25,212 bases of DNA from an uncultured Candidatus Saccharibacteria bacterium. GTDB lineage: Bacteria > Patescibacteriota > Saccharimonadia > Saccharimonadales > Saccharimonadaceae. This document shows positions 1-7,166 of the stretch, in pieces. Both the position numbers and the translations under genes were made by a program. The notes beneath the pieces were generated by a model. That model was not told the DNA's origin and did not search any database. It saw only the letters and a list, made by a program, of their open reading frames with translations. The DNA lies in contig CARBGY010000012.1 in assembly GCA_948945085.1 (NCBI GenBank), positions 1 through 25,212 on the forward strand, given 5' to 3'. Every line of letters begins with the position of its first letter. Positions within the stretch are counted from its first letter, which is position 1.

Positions 1-908
1 AGAAATACTGGGTAGCTAAGCTCGCTGACAATAACTGCTGGATGACACAGAATCTGGCGTTGGATCTACAAGCGGGACAAACTTTGACGTCGGAAACAAC
101 TGATCTTGAGAATGTAGCGGGAAAGAGTTGGTCGGTACCGGCAGTGGCGGTGACGTCGAATAAGCTGCCGGGGGCGGAGTTTTCGTCGGTGACTGCAGCG
201 GAAACACCGGCACATTCGCGGTCTTGGAATGTGGGCGAATGGGTGACGAAGGATGTTAAAAGTGGTCAGGCATGTGGTGGGCAGATGCTTTCGGTGGCTG
301 ATATGGAGGCTTGCACATTGATTCAAAACGTAGGGGGATGGAGAGGAACTTGGGATGCGGGGGAGACGGGTATTACGGTAAATGAGGAGGAATTGACTTA
401 CGATGCTCATTATTTGACTGGTAATTTATATCAGTGGAATGCGGCGACAGCGGGGACGGCGATAGGGGTGAATAGTGGAACACCAACGAGTGATGTGGCG
501 GCGGAAGTGGCGAAGCTGAAAGACGCGCCGGGATCGATTTGTCCGAAAGGTTGGCGATTGCCTGTGGGAGGGGCAGTAAATGGAACGGTGCCGATTGACA
601 GGGAAGATAGTTACTATAGGTTGTTTTTGGCGTATGGTTATCCGAATCTTACGGCACTGACGACACCGATTCTAAACGGGGTGAATCAGAATCCGTTTAC
701 GGGGCCGATGAAGTTTGCGAGAGGCGGAGTTTTGGACTCAAATGATGGAAAGTATAATGGTTTGGGATTAGCTGTATACCAAGCTTTAGGGACGGCGGGG
801 ACATCAGCTTCGGGATCGGCGATGTATTTAACGATATCGGCGATAGTGCGTCCGACACATGATTATCGGAGAGCTACGGGATATTCGGTGAGATGTGTAG
901 CAAGATAG
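1..908 (+). CDS. FISUMP-domain surface protein, 3' part (5' end outside window)
   Basis: The reading frame is open from the first base and encodes KYWVAKLADNNCWMTQNL before the first internal ATG at 42, so the gene starts upstream. The motif KLADNNCWMTQNLALDL, the later SICPKGWRLP and the ending GYSVRCVAR are signatures of the Fibrobacter succinogenes major paralogous (FISUMP) domain, which has a C-type-lectin/FGE-like fold and is common in secreted or surface proteins of Saccharibacteria. The function is unknown; surface adhesion or host recognition is the usual guess. The C-terminal segment starting at FARGG corresponds to the cassette unit found at 10.98-11.32 kb on the other strand, but here it is intact and ends in a normal stop. 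Cysteines in NNCW, GQACGG, MEAC, SICP and VRC may form disulfides. The missing N-terminus probably holds the signal peptide. Confidence 0.85.
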   Translation, partial: KYWVAKLADNNCWMTQNLALDLQAGQTLTSETTDLENVAGKSWSVPAVAVTSNKLPGAEFSSVTAAETPAHSRSWNVGEWVTKDVKSGQACGGQMLSVADMEACTLIQNVGGWRGTWDAGETGITVNEEELTYDAHYLTGNLYQWNAATAGTAIGVNSGTPTSDVAAEVAKLKDAPGSICPKGWRLPVGGAVNGTVPIDREDSYYRLFLAYGYPNLTALTTPILNGVNQNPFTGPMKFARGGVLDSNDGKYNGLGLAVYQALGTAGTSASGSAMYLTISAIVRPTHDYRRATGYSVRCVAR

Positions 909-922
909 CAAGACGCATATGC

Positions 923-928
923 TATAAT
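923..928 (+). promoter_or_regulatory. -10 box, leaderless-type, for the recombinase
   Basis: A perfect TATAAT lies here, only 7 bases before the ATG at 936. Transcription starting the usual 6-8 bases downstream would begin at the start codon itself. The ATG at 927 overlaps the box and is therefore unlikely to be the start. Confidence 0.6.
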
Positions 929-935
929 GGATGAC

Positions 936-1904
936 ATGAATAATGAAGAAGAACCGCATGTGCAACCAGATTTGCAGGAGTTGATTAGGGATTTTGTGGA
1001 GAGCATTGAGATTGAGCGTGGGAGATCGAAGAAGACGGCGGAGAATTATAAGAGGTATTTGGTAAGGTTTTTGGAGCTGGCGGGAGAGATTACGGGAAAG
1101 GATTATGCATTAAAGCCAGCTGATATTACGAAGGAAGTGTTGCGGAAGTTTCGGCTGAAGCTGAATCGGTTGCAGGATGAGCGGGGGGAAGGGCTGGAAG
1201 CAATCACTCAGGCATATCATTTGGTGGCATTGCGAGGGTTTTTGAAGTATTTAGCGCAGCGAGATATTGAGTCGTTGGATCCGGCTTTAGTGGAGTTGCC
1301 GCGAGTGACGCGGAAACAGGTGACTTTTTTACATTACGATGAGGTGGAGAGGTTGCTTGGCGAAATTGATACCGAGACAGAGACGGGATTACGAGATCGG
1401 GCAATTATTGAGTTGTTGTTTTCGGGCGGGTTGCGTGTGTCGGAGCTAGTAAAGTTAAATCGGGATTCAATTAATTTGCAGAGGAGAGAGTTTATTGTGC
1501 GCGGGAAGGGCAATAAGGATCGGCCGATTTTTATTTCGGAAGCGGCGGCGGATTGGGTTGAGCAGTATTTGGATAAACGAACGGATACGTTGGCGCCGTT
1601 GTTTTTAAATAATAGTCGACATATGCAAGAGGTAGATACAAGTGGGAATTATCGAAGATTGACGACAAGGTCGGTGGAACGGATTGTACAGAAATATGCG
1701 AAGCTAGCGGGAATTACGAAACATGTGTCGCCACATACGCTTCGACATAGTTTTGCGACGGATTTGTTGATGAATGGGGCAGATCTGCGATCGGTACAGG
1801 CGATGCTGGGGCATGCCGATATATCAACGACGCAGATTTATACGCACGTAACAGATGTGCATTTGAAGGAAGTGCACGAAAAGTTTCATACAGAAACGGA
1901 ATAA
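936..1904 (+). CDS. Xer-family tyrosine recombinase
   Basis: Site-specific recombinase of the XerC/XerD family, 322 residues. The family resolves chromosome dimers at dif with FtsK, although phage and integron integrases share the fold. Residues 10-105 form the SAM-like core-binding domain (ERGRSKKTAENYKRYL). The catalytic domain shows every active-site residue: R167 in GGLRVSEL, K191 in VRGKGNKDRP, H267 and R270 in SPHTLRHSFAT, H293 in MLGHADISTTQ and the nucleophile Y302 in IYTHV. Its length is close to the 300 or so residues of XerC/D. I chose ATG 936 rather than 927 because 927 overlaps a perfect -10 box. It follows the FISUMP gene by under 30 bases but has its own promoter. A housekeeping Xer is most likely; an element integrase is not excluded. 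Confidence 0.9.
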   Translation: MNNEEEPHVQPDLQELIRDFVESIEIERGRSKKTAENYKRYLVRFLELAGEITGKDYALKPADITKEVLRKFRLKLNRLQDERGEGLEAITQAYHLVALRGFLKYLAQRDIESLDPALVELPRVTRKQVTFLHYDEVERLLGEIDTETETGLRDRAIIELLFSGGLRVSELVKLNRDSINLQRREFIVRGKGNKDRPIFISEAAADWVEQYLDKRTDTLAPLFLNNSRHMQEVDTSGNYRRLTTRSVERIVQKYAKLAGITKHVSPHTLRHSFATDLLMNGADLRSVQAMLGHADISTTQIYTHVTDVHLKEVHEKFHTETE

Positions 1905-1925
1905 GTGGGTTTGGGCAAAATAGTA

Positions 1926-1954
1926 TTGATAAAATCTATAAAGTGTGATATAAT
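1926..1954 (+). promoter_or_regulatory. Sigma70-type promoter of the LRR/SLH gene
   Basis: TTGATA (1926-1931) and TATAAT (1949-1954) are separated by exactly 17 bases. This would start a leader of about 110 nt before the ATG at 2072, the longest leader among the genes here. Confidence 0.8.
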
Positions 1955-1998
1955 AGAAGATGTAGAAGGGATTTTTATGTCCTGGATACATTGTAACT

Positions 1999-2042
1999 GC
2001 CCTGAAAAGGGTTAACTGGGTAGCTCTGTTTTTGAGCTGCCG
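1999..2042 (+). promoter_or_regulatory. Structured 5' leader of the LRR/SLH gene
   Basis: The leader contains a short hairpin (CCC-TGAAAA-GGG, about 2000-2011) and an 8-bp stem pairing GGTAGCTC (2019-2026) with GAGCTGCC (2034-2041) across a TGTTTTT loop. Both precede a strong GAGGAGG ribosome-binding site at about 2056. I do not recognise a known riboswitch class. It could be an mRNA stabiliser or a regulatory leader acquired along with the gene. Confidence 0.4.
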
Positions 2043-2071
2043 GATCTTTAAAAAAGAGGAGGTTTTAAAGC

Positions 2072-5000
2072 ATGAAGCATCAGAGAAGGGGATGGCTGTT
2101 GTCAATGGTGGTAACTTTTGCAATGGTCTTCTCAAATGTGTACCCGGTGGCAGCGTCGGAGCCGGTTAAGTTGGTTGTAATGACGGACGGTGAAGCAGAC
2201 ATGGCGCTGGACGAGGCAGAGCAGCAGAAAATGGAGGTGATGGACGAGGTAAACGATGAAGATGTAACAGCGATGGCGATTGCTACGCCTTCGAACGCGC
2301 AGAAACCGGAAGACGAGGATGATGAATGGTTCTTTGATGAAGAACTCGAAGATGACCAGAAAACCGATCTGGAGGAAGTGATTGATTCGGATGAGTTTGA
2401 TGGGTCGGACGGTGCCGAGTTGGATAAAACACTGGTTCCGGGAATTGATGAAGATGATGAAGAGTTCAAGGGACTGGTTGGAATTTGGTCCAGTAAAGCG
2501 CCGATTTTGATCGACGGTGGTGAGGAGGAAGTTGACCTCGCGATGAGCTTTTTCGACATGGAAAGAAGCGGCAGCGGAATTTGCCCAACATATGCGGAAG
2601 TGTATGATACGATAAATGCGTTGAGGGATGAGTTCCCTGAGGGGATGCGATGGACGAACTTTGAGCCATATGGAACTAAAGGCGAATGGGGAGATGCATA
2701 TTGGTTCCAGGGTGGACCGGTCAAAGGAGCCTCGGGCGGTGTAGGCTGCATGGCTTTCGCGTTTGAAGTGAGTGACAGGGCCTTTGGTGATTTACCGGCA
2801 AGAGTACTCGATCGGGGTGATTTTACATTTGAGGATGTGAAAGTCGGGGACATCTTACGGGTGAATGGTAATAGTCATAGCGTGATTGTCCTGAGAGTTG
2901 GAAGTAGCGGTGTGACCGTTGCAGAGGCGAATTACAATAAGAGCGTTCACTGGGGGCGGTCGATGAGTAAGTCGGAAGTTCTGAATGCTGATTTTTTGGT
3001 GACGAGATATCCGGTAGGATATTCGGAAGCTGAGGACGCGGATGATGTAGCCCAAAGCGGCACGGAGGGGAATTTAACTTGGACACTGACAAATGGGGGT
3101 AAGTTGACGATTTCTGGAAGTGGAACGATGAGGGATTATACTGATTCTGATCGGCCATCCTGGGACGAGTTTGCTGGTGATGTGAATGAACTGGTAATCG
3201 AGGACGGAATAGAGAACATCGGTGACTACGCTTTTTATCAAAGCAAGGTTATGGGAGTTTATATTCCGGAAACGGTTACAAGCATCGGAACAGCGGCGTT
3301 TCAGGGATCCAGTTTAGTGACCGCTTCGATTCCGGAGAGTGTAAGAACGGTGGGCGATAATGCATTCCGGAGTTGCGTGTCTTTAACTTCAGTGACAGTT
3401 TCGGAAGGTGTAAACAGGATTGGTGATAACGCTTTTAGGGGTTGTACCAGTTTGAAGTACGCAGATTTTCCGGCAAGTATTACGGAAATAGGCAATGGTG
3501 CTTTTATGAGCTGTGATATTCGACGGGTGAGATTTATGCCGGGTACTGGACAGGTGAAGATTGGGGATAGTGCGTTTTCACAATGCCAGTATTTGACGGA
3601 CGTGACTTTGCCGAGATCGATTGACAGGATTAGTAACTATATGTTCCAATCTTGTACGCTTTTATCCTATATTTATATTCCAGCAAGCGTTGATAACGTG
3701 GGCGAAAATCCGTTTACTTCAACGTATATCCAGTATGGAGGTACGATTCGGTTTGAGGGAAGTGAAGCGACGTGGAAAGCGATTGGTGGGCAGTTCGTAT
3801 TAAATGCGTTACCGAAAGCGAAGATTGAGTATGATGTGCCGTTTGATGATCCGTTTGCAGAAATTCCGGGAGACCCGGGAGATACTGTGACATGTCCAGG
3901 ACATGTGGATGAAAACGGAGACGAGATATGTGATATCTGTGGTGCAGAGATGACGACTGATCCAGGAGAAACTGATCCAAGTGAACCGACAGATCCGAGC
4001 GAGCCGGGAGATGGTGAGCAGCCTTGTGAACATGTTGATGCCAATAATGATGGTGTTTGTGATAAGTGTGGTGAGGCAATGTCGACGGGGCCGATTGAAC
4101 CGGAGAAACCGGGAGATGGCCAGGGGCCAGTGACGCCGGATGAGGGAAATACGGATGACAATAATACCGGATCTGAGAATAAGCCGGGAGATGTTGGCGA
4201 TAATGAAAACGGTGGTAATGACGGTTCTGGGAATGTTGTTGTGAAACCTGATGATTCGACTGGAAATGTGAATGGCGGCAGTAATGGCGGCAATAATTCA
4301 TCGGGTGGAAATTCGGGCGGAACGTCCGGAGGATCTTCTGGAGGAAGTTCTGGTGGATCAGGCGGATCTGGGTCGTCAGGAAGTAGTAGTTCGAGTGATT
4401 CAGGTAGTGCAAGTGCGAGCGAAACCGTCAATAGAGTGATTGCTACGAATGTAATAACGGACGTTGCTGGAACAAGGGTGGAGACTACGAAATGGTCGGA
4501 TGGAACGATAGTGACTGTGATGACGATGGAGACTGGAGGTGTGGTAGAAACGAAAGTTGAACTGCCGAGGCAGGTGGTTGATGCTGCGCAGCGTGAGGGT
4601 AAAACTGTGACGTTGCCAGTGGCTAAGGTCAGTGTAACAAATGCTCTGGAGACGACTTCGCCAATCACAATTCGGACGGGAAGCGAAACAACTGTGAAAG
4701 TGCTAGTTCCGGCGACTATGCCGAGTGCTGGGACCGTAGCGGTAGCTGTAAATCCGGATGGTACGACGCGTGTGATTGAAGGATCAATGCCGACAGATAT
4801 TGGTGTATTGATTCCGGTGGCAGATGGTGAGACTGTGAAGATTGTAGATTTAAGTAGGCAGTTTGCTGATGTTCCGGCTGATGCTTGGTATAAAGAAGCA
4901 GTAAACTATGTGGCAGCAAGGGACTTGTTTAATGGTGTAACGGAGACTACTTTTAATCCGGCGGCGCAGATGACCTGTGCAACTTTAATTACTGCGTTAG

Positions 5001-5239
5001 CTCGGCTTGATGGGGTAAAAACTGAGGGCGGTGCAGCGTGGTATGCGAAGAGCATGGAATGGGCGATCGCTCGAGGATTAGCAAATGAAGGATTGGATCC
5101 GGAAAATGTGGCAACGAGTGAGTTGATTGCGATTTTTGAGAAGTACTTTGAGATCGTATATGATGACGAGTTGCCGCCAACCTTGACGCGGGCTGAGGCT
5201 GCGCAAGTGCTTTTAAACTTCAAGAGGTGTAAGCCTTAA
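2072..5239 (+). CDS. Secreted LRR (BspA-type)/SLH-domain surface protein with CHAP-like domain
   Basis: A mosaic exported protein of 1055 residues. Residues 1-29 are a signal peptide (basic start, hydrophobic core, PVAAS). A very acidic stretch follows to about 150. Residues 160-315 resemble a papain/CHAP-like domain with Cys in GGVGCMAFAF, His in NSHSVIVL and Asn in AEANYN. Residues 330-580 are BspA-type LRR_5 repeats (IGDNAFRSC, IGDSAFSQC). Two short repeats, CPGHVDENGDEICDICG and CEHVDANNDGVCDKCG, lead into a Pro/Glu then Gly/Ser linker (about 680-790). The C-terminus carries SLH-like segments (FADVPADAWYKEAVNYV, AAWYAKSMEWAIARGLA). This architecture is typical of gut Clostridia, where SLH binds pyruvylated wall polymer, so recent transfer is plausible. 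The gene stands alone between its own promoter and terminator. Enzymatic activity of the CHAP-like part is unproven. Confidence 0.85.
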   Translation: MKHQRRGWLLSMVVTFAMVFSNVYPVAASEPVKLVVMTDGEADMALDEAEQQKMEVMDEVNDEDVTAMAIATPSNAQKPEDEDDEWFFDEELEDDQKTDLEEVIDSDEFDGSDGAELDKTLVPGIDEDDEEFKGLVGIWSSKAPILIDGGEEEVDLAMSFFDMERSGSGICPTYAEVYDTINALRDEFPEGMRWTNFEPYGTKGEWGDAYWFQGGPVKGASGGVGCMAFAFEVSDRAFGDLPARVLDRGDFTFEDVKVGDILRVNGNSHSVIVLRVGSSGVTVAEANYNKSVHWGRSMSKSEVLNADFLVTRYPVGYSEAEDADDVAQSGTEGNLTWTLTNGGKLTISGSGTMRDYTDSDRPSWDEFAGDVNELVIEDGIENIGDYAFYQSKVMGVYIPETVTSIGTAAFQGSSLVTASIPESVRTVGDNAFRSCVSLTSVTVSEGVNRIGDNAFRGCTSLKYADFPASITEIGNGAFMSCDIRRVRFMPGTGQVKIGDSAFSQCQYLTDVTLPRSIDRISNYMFQSCTLLSYIYIPASVDNVGENPFTSTYIQYGGTIRFEGSEATWKAIGGQFVLNALPKAKIEYDVPFDDPFAEIPGDPGDTVTCPGHVDENGDEICDICGAEMTTDPGETDPSEPTDPSEPGDGEQPCEHVDANNDGVCDKCGEAMSTGPIEPEKPGDGQGPVTPDEGNTDDNNTGSENKPGDVGDNENGGNDGSGNVVVKPDDSTGNVNGGSNGGNNSSGGNSGGTSGGSSGGSSGGSGGSGSSGSSSSSDSGSASASETVNRVIATNVITDVAGTRVETTKWSDGTIVTVMTMETGGVVETKVELPRQVVDAAQREGKTVTLPVAKVSVTNALETTSPITIRTGSETTVKVLVPATMPSAGTVAVAVNPDGTTRVIEGSMPTDIGVLIPVADGETVKIVDLSRQFADVPADAWYKEAVNYVAARDLFNGVTETTFNPAAQMTCATLITALARLDGVKTEGGAAWYAKSMEWAIARGLANEGLDPENVATSELIAIFEKYFEIVYDDELPPTLTRAEAAQVLLNFKRCKP

Positions 5240-5252
5240 TACTGTATTAAGG

Positions 5253-5281
5253 AAGCCGTCCACGTTCGTGGACGGCTTTTT
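5253..5281 (+). terminator. Rho-independent terminator after LRR/SLH gene
   Basis: A GC-rich stem (AAGCCGTCCAC pairing with GTGGACGGCTT) around a GTTC loop is followed by a T-run. It closes the LRR/SLH gene 13 bases after its stop. Confidence 0.9.
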
Positions 5282-5359
5282 CTAGGTTTAAATGTTGGAA
5301 CTGAAAGTTATTGATAAGTTGTTGTCGGTTAAAAATAATGGTTGTGGAGGAAAATGTGT

Positions 5360-5365
5360 TATAAT
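5360..5365 (+). promoter_or_regulatory. -10 box of ndk
   Basis: TATAAT lies 21 bases before the ndk ATG, leaving room in the transcript for the AAAGGAG ribosome-binding site. The -35 region is weak. Confidence 0.55.
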
Positions 5366-5386
5366 AGGGAAAAGTAAAGGAGTTTT

Positions 5387-5902
5387 ATGGGAAAAGAGAA
5401 GGACTTGGTTGAACGAAGTCTGGTGGTCTTAAAACCAGATACGGTACAGCGGGGCATTGTAGGGGAGATTATTCAGAGATTTGAGCGGGTAGGACTGAAG
5501 ATTGTGGGGATGAAGATGGTGATGCCGGATGAAGACCAGTATCGGGCGCATTATGAAGATATTGGACAAATGATTACGCGTCGGGGAGAGCAAGCGTTTC
5601 GGTATAATTTAAGTTACATGATGACTGGTCCGGTGATTGCGATGGTGCTTGAGGGGGTTGAGGCGGTACCACTTGTCAGAAAGATCGTTGGACCAACTGA
5701 ACCAAAGTCGGCGGAAATGGGAACGATTCGTGGTGATTTCTCACATATGAGTTTTGGTTATTCGGACGCAAAGGGAATGGGTGTGCCGAATTTGGTTCAC
5801 GCGAGTGGAAATAAAGAAGAAGCTAGGAAAGAAATTGCGCTTTGGTTCAAGCCGGAAGAGTTGTATGACTATTCTGATTTGAATGAGAAATTTACTCGAT
5901 AA
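5387..5902 (+). CDS. ndk: Nucleoside diphosphate kinase
   Basis: Transfers the terminal phosphate of ATP to NDPs and dNDPs through a phosphohistidine, balancing nucleotide pools in the cytoplasm. The start RSLVVLKPDTVQRGIVGEI, the loop TIRGDFS and the active-site H138 in NLVHASGNKEEA identify the family. The protein is 171 residues, longer than the usual 140-150. Extra residues around 57-77 (EDIGQMITRRGEQAFRYNLS) lie where most NDKs have a short helix, an extension also seen in some archaeal and CPR enzymes. ATG 5387 is preceded by AAAGGAG at good spacing. It is followed by a 42-residue ORF in the same direction. Confidence 0.95.
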   Translation: MGKEKDLVERSLVVLKPDTVQRGIVGEIIQRFERVGLKIVGMKMVMPDEDQYRAHYEDIGQMITRRGEQAFRYNLSYMMTGPVIAMVLEGVEAVPLVRKIVGPTEPKSAEMGTIRGDFSHMSFGYSDAKGMGVPNLVHASGNKEEARKEIALWFKPEELYDYSDLNEKFTR

Positions 5903-5913
5903 AAGGGATAGGA

Positions 5914-6042
5914 GTGACGGTTTATGCGTGGACGCATGGACTTGCGGGGGATTTCGATTTAAGTATGCAGGCGAGTCAAAGTACGGCGAAGCCATTTAAG
6001 AAAAAGTTGAATGAGTTGTTTGCGGAGTTAGAGCAAGTTTAG
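5914..6042 (+). CDS. Small ORF of 42 residues downstream of ndk
   Basis: A GTG start at 5914 with AAAGGG six bases upstream opens a 42-residue frame: TVYAWTHGLAGDFDL, then MQASQSTAKPFKKKLNEL, ending FAELEQV. The composition looks protein-like, with an amphipathic basic C-terminal helix, and the stop lies just before a terminator, so it would be co-transcribed with ndk. I recognise no family. It could be a true small protein or the tail of a decayed gene. A competing ATG at 5924 in another frame gives only 12 residues. Confidence 0.4.
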   Translation: MTVYAWTHGLAGDFDLSMQASQSTAKPFKKKLNELFAELEQV

Positions 6043-6058
6043 GATTACAGTTATTTGG

Positions 6059-6092
6059 AGCCGGAAGCGGATAGTGACGTTTCCGGCTTTTT
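6059..6092 (+). terminator. Rho-independent terminator of the ndk unit
   Basis: AGCCGGAA pairs with TTCCGGCT around a loop of about 15 nt, followed by TTTTT. Confidence 0.8.
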
Positions 6093-6101
6093 GGTGGGAG
6101 A

Positions 6102-6130
6102 TTTACAAAGTAAGAGTTTTGTAGTAGAAT
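6102..6130 (+). promoter_or_regulatory. Promoter of the Nudix gene at 6185
   Basis: TTTACA (6102-6107) and TAGAAT (6125-6130) are spaced by 17 bases. The leader of about 48 nt contains AAAGGAG before the ATG. Confidence 0.6.
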
Positions 6131-6184
6131 TGGGGAGATTTGCGTGGAGTACATTGAGAGGACTAACGGAAAGGAGCAAGGAAA

Positions 6185-6631
6185 ATGTCTGATCGGGCAG
6201 GAGATTTGAAGTTGGTGTTGTATTTGGTTTTGCGGAGAGAGAATGCTGATGGCGAATCAGAGATCTTATTGCAAAGACGTCAGAATACAGGCTATATGGA
6301 CGGGAAGTATGATTTTTCAGCGAGTGGTCACTTGAAGGCTGGCGAGTCGATTGTGGACGGGATTTGTCGTGAGGTAAAAGAGGAACTTGGAGTTGTTGTA
6401 GGAGACGTTGAATACAAACTACTCGTACAGGATGTCACAGAAGGTTATTTGAAGTGTGTGTTTGTGGCGGATGAGTGGGAAGGAACGCCCGAGATTATGG
6501 AGCCAGATAAGTGCAGTGAGCTTAAGTGGTTTCGGCGGGATAAACTTCCGGAGGATGAAATGATATGGTATTTACCTCAAGTTTTGACTGATATCGAAAT
6601 GGGACGAAAATTGCGAATCTTTGGATGTTAG
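6185..6631 (+). CDS. Nudix hydrolase
   Basis: A pyrophosphohydrolase of 148 residues acting on nucleoside diphosphates linked to another group; the exact substrate cannot be read from sequence. The Nudix box is complete at residues 48-70: G-HLKAG-E-SIVDGIC-REVKEELGV fits GX5EX7REUXEEXGU. The upstream SEILLQRRQNTGYMDGKYDF and the ending EMIWYLPQVLTDIEMG match small MutT/Nudix proteins of the family that includes bacterial dNTP and isoprenoid hydrolases. It is monocistronic with its own promoter. ATG 6185 follows AAAGGAGCAAGGAAA. Confidence 0.88.
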   Translation: MSDRAGDLKLVLYLVLRRENADGESEILLQRRQNTGYMDGKYDFSASGHLKAGESIVDGICREVKEELGVVVGDVEYKLLVQDVTEGYLKCVFVADEWEGTPEIMEPDKCSELKWFRRDKLPEDEMIWYLPQVLTDIEMGRKLRIFGC

Positions 6632-6668
6632 TCAGTGAAGAAGCCGGTTTTGGTATCGGATTTCAAAA

Positions 6669-6693
6669 TGGCCTCGCCGCGGCGGGGTCTTTG
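6669..6693 (+). terminator. Probable terminator after Nudix gene
   Basis: A GC-rich self-complementary segment (GGCCTCGCCGCGGCGGGGTC) is followed by TTTG. The short loop and short T-run make this a moderate call. Confidence 0.45.
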
Positions 6694-6725
6694 TATTGGG
6701 GGAAGGTGTGGTATAATGGAGGTAT

Positions 6726-6801
6726 GGCTCGGTAGCTCAATGGATAGAGCAATTCCGTCCTAAGGAAGAGGTTGTGCGTTCGACTCGCACCCGAGTCACC
6801 A
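6726..6801 (+). tRNA. tRNA-Arg (anticodon CCT)
   Basis: Acceptor GGCTCGG pairs with CCGAGTC. The D arm is GCTCAATGGATAGAGC, the anticodon loop GTCCTAA carries CCT and the T loop is GTTCGACTC. Discriminator A and CCA are encoded. A perfect TATAAT at 6712-6717 lies 8 bases upstream of the mature 5' end. Confidence 0.93.
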
Positions 6802-6905
6802 GACATCCCAAAATGACATCTTTTAAGTTCAGTTTGCGCTCACTCGTCTAGGAGACGCGTTTCGCTTGACTTCGCTTAAAATCTTGTCATTCTGGGATGT
6901 CTGGT
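6798..6905. repeat. Palindromic element starting at the tRNA-Arg CCA end
   Basis: An imperfect inverted repeat of about 30 nt has its left arm (6798-6827) beginning with the tRNA's own ACCA and its right arm (6875-6905) ending CTGGGATGTCTGGT. Only a few mismatches interrupt the arms. The centre contains a small CGTC/GACG hairpin. It could fold as a large hairpin in the tRNA-Arg transcript or be a MITE-like repeat. Confidence 0.6.
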
Positions 6906-6906
6906 G

Positions 6907-7056
6907 GAAGAATACACTACAGTGGTTAGTTTCGCTCGTCCAAAAGACGCGCTTCAATCTCTCGATTCAAAAAATAACTCAATTTTAGTCTCAAATTTAT
7001 ACTAACAAATAAGTTTTGCTTGAGCTTGATTAAAATCTTAGTATTCTGGAGTGGTT
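6907..7056. repeat. Diverged second copy of the palindromic element
   Basis: Segments of this stretch match the preceding element: TTCGCTCGTCCAAAAGACGCG resembles its centre (CGCTCACTCGTCTAGGAGACGCG), and GATTAAAATCTTAGTATTCTGG resembles its right arm. The terminal arms are degenerate (AGAATAC near 6910, GTATTCT near 7050). I see no gene between 6802 and 7110 apart from these repeats. Confidence 0.4.
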
Positions 7057-7080
7057 GATGGGGGAGTATGATGTACGAGT

Positions 7081-7109
7081 TTGGCAAAAGCGAGAAGCTT
7101 TGGTATAAT
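7081..7109 (+). promoter_or_regulatory. Promoter of the PrsA/SurA-like gene
   Basis: TTGGCA (7081-7086) and TATAAT (7104-7109) are spaced 17 bases. The predicted start falls at about 7116, next to an ATG at 7117 that opens a 13-codon frame (MIIRMKMMITWGV, stop 7156-7158) ending 8 bases before the main ATG. This could be a leader peptide or chance. Confidence 0.6.
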
Positions 7110-7166
7110 GGAAGTAATGATTATTCGTATGAAGATGATGATAACTTGGGGAGTTTGAGGTAGAGA

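Noticed and set aside
927..935. ATG 927 as the recombinase start
   Set aside because: It overlaps the TATAAT box at 923-928, so it could not be on a transcript made from that promoter. ATG 936 fits a leaderless start.
2000..2042. Cyclic-di-GMP riboswitch in the LRR/SLH leader
   Set aside because: The GGTAGCTC and GAGCTGCC stem looked suggestive, but the conserved class I and II core motifs are not present.
3673..4668. Long open frame on the minus strand inside the LRR/SLH gene
   Set aside because: Pro/Ser/Leu-rich shadow of the Gly/Ser-rich linker in the opposite strand. The plus frame has a signal peptide, recognisable domains, promoter and terminator.
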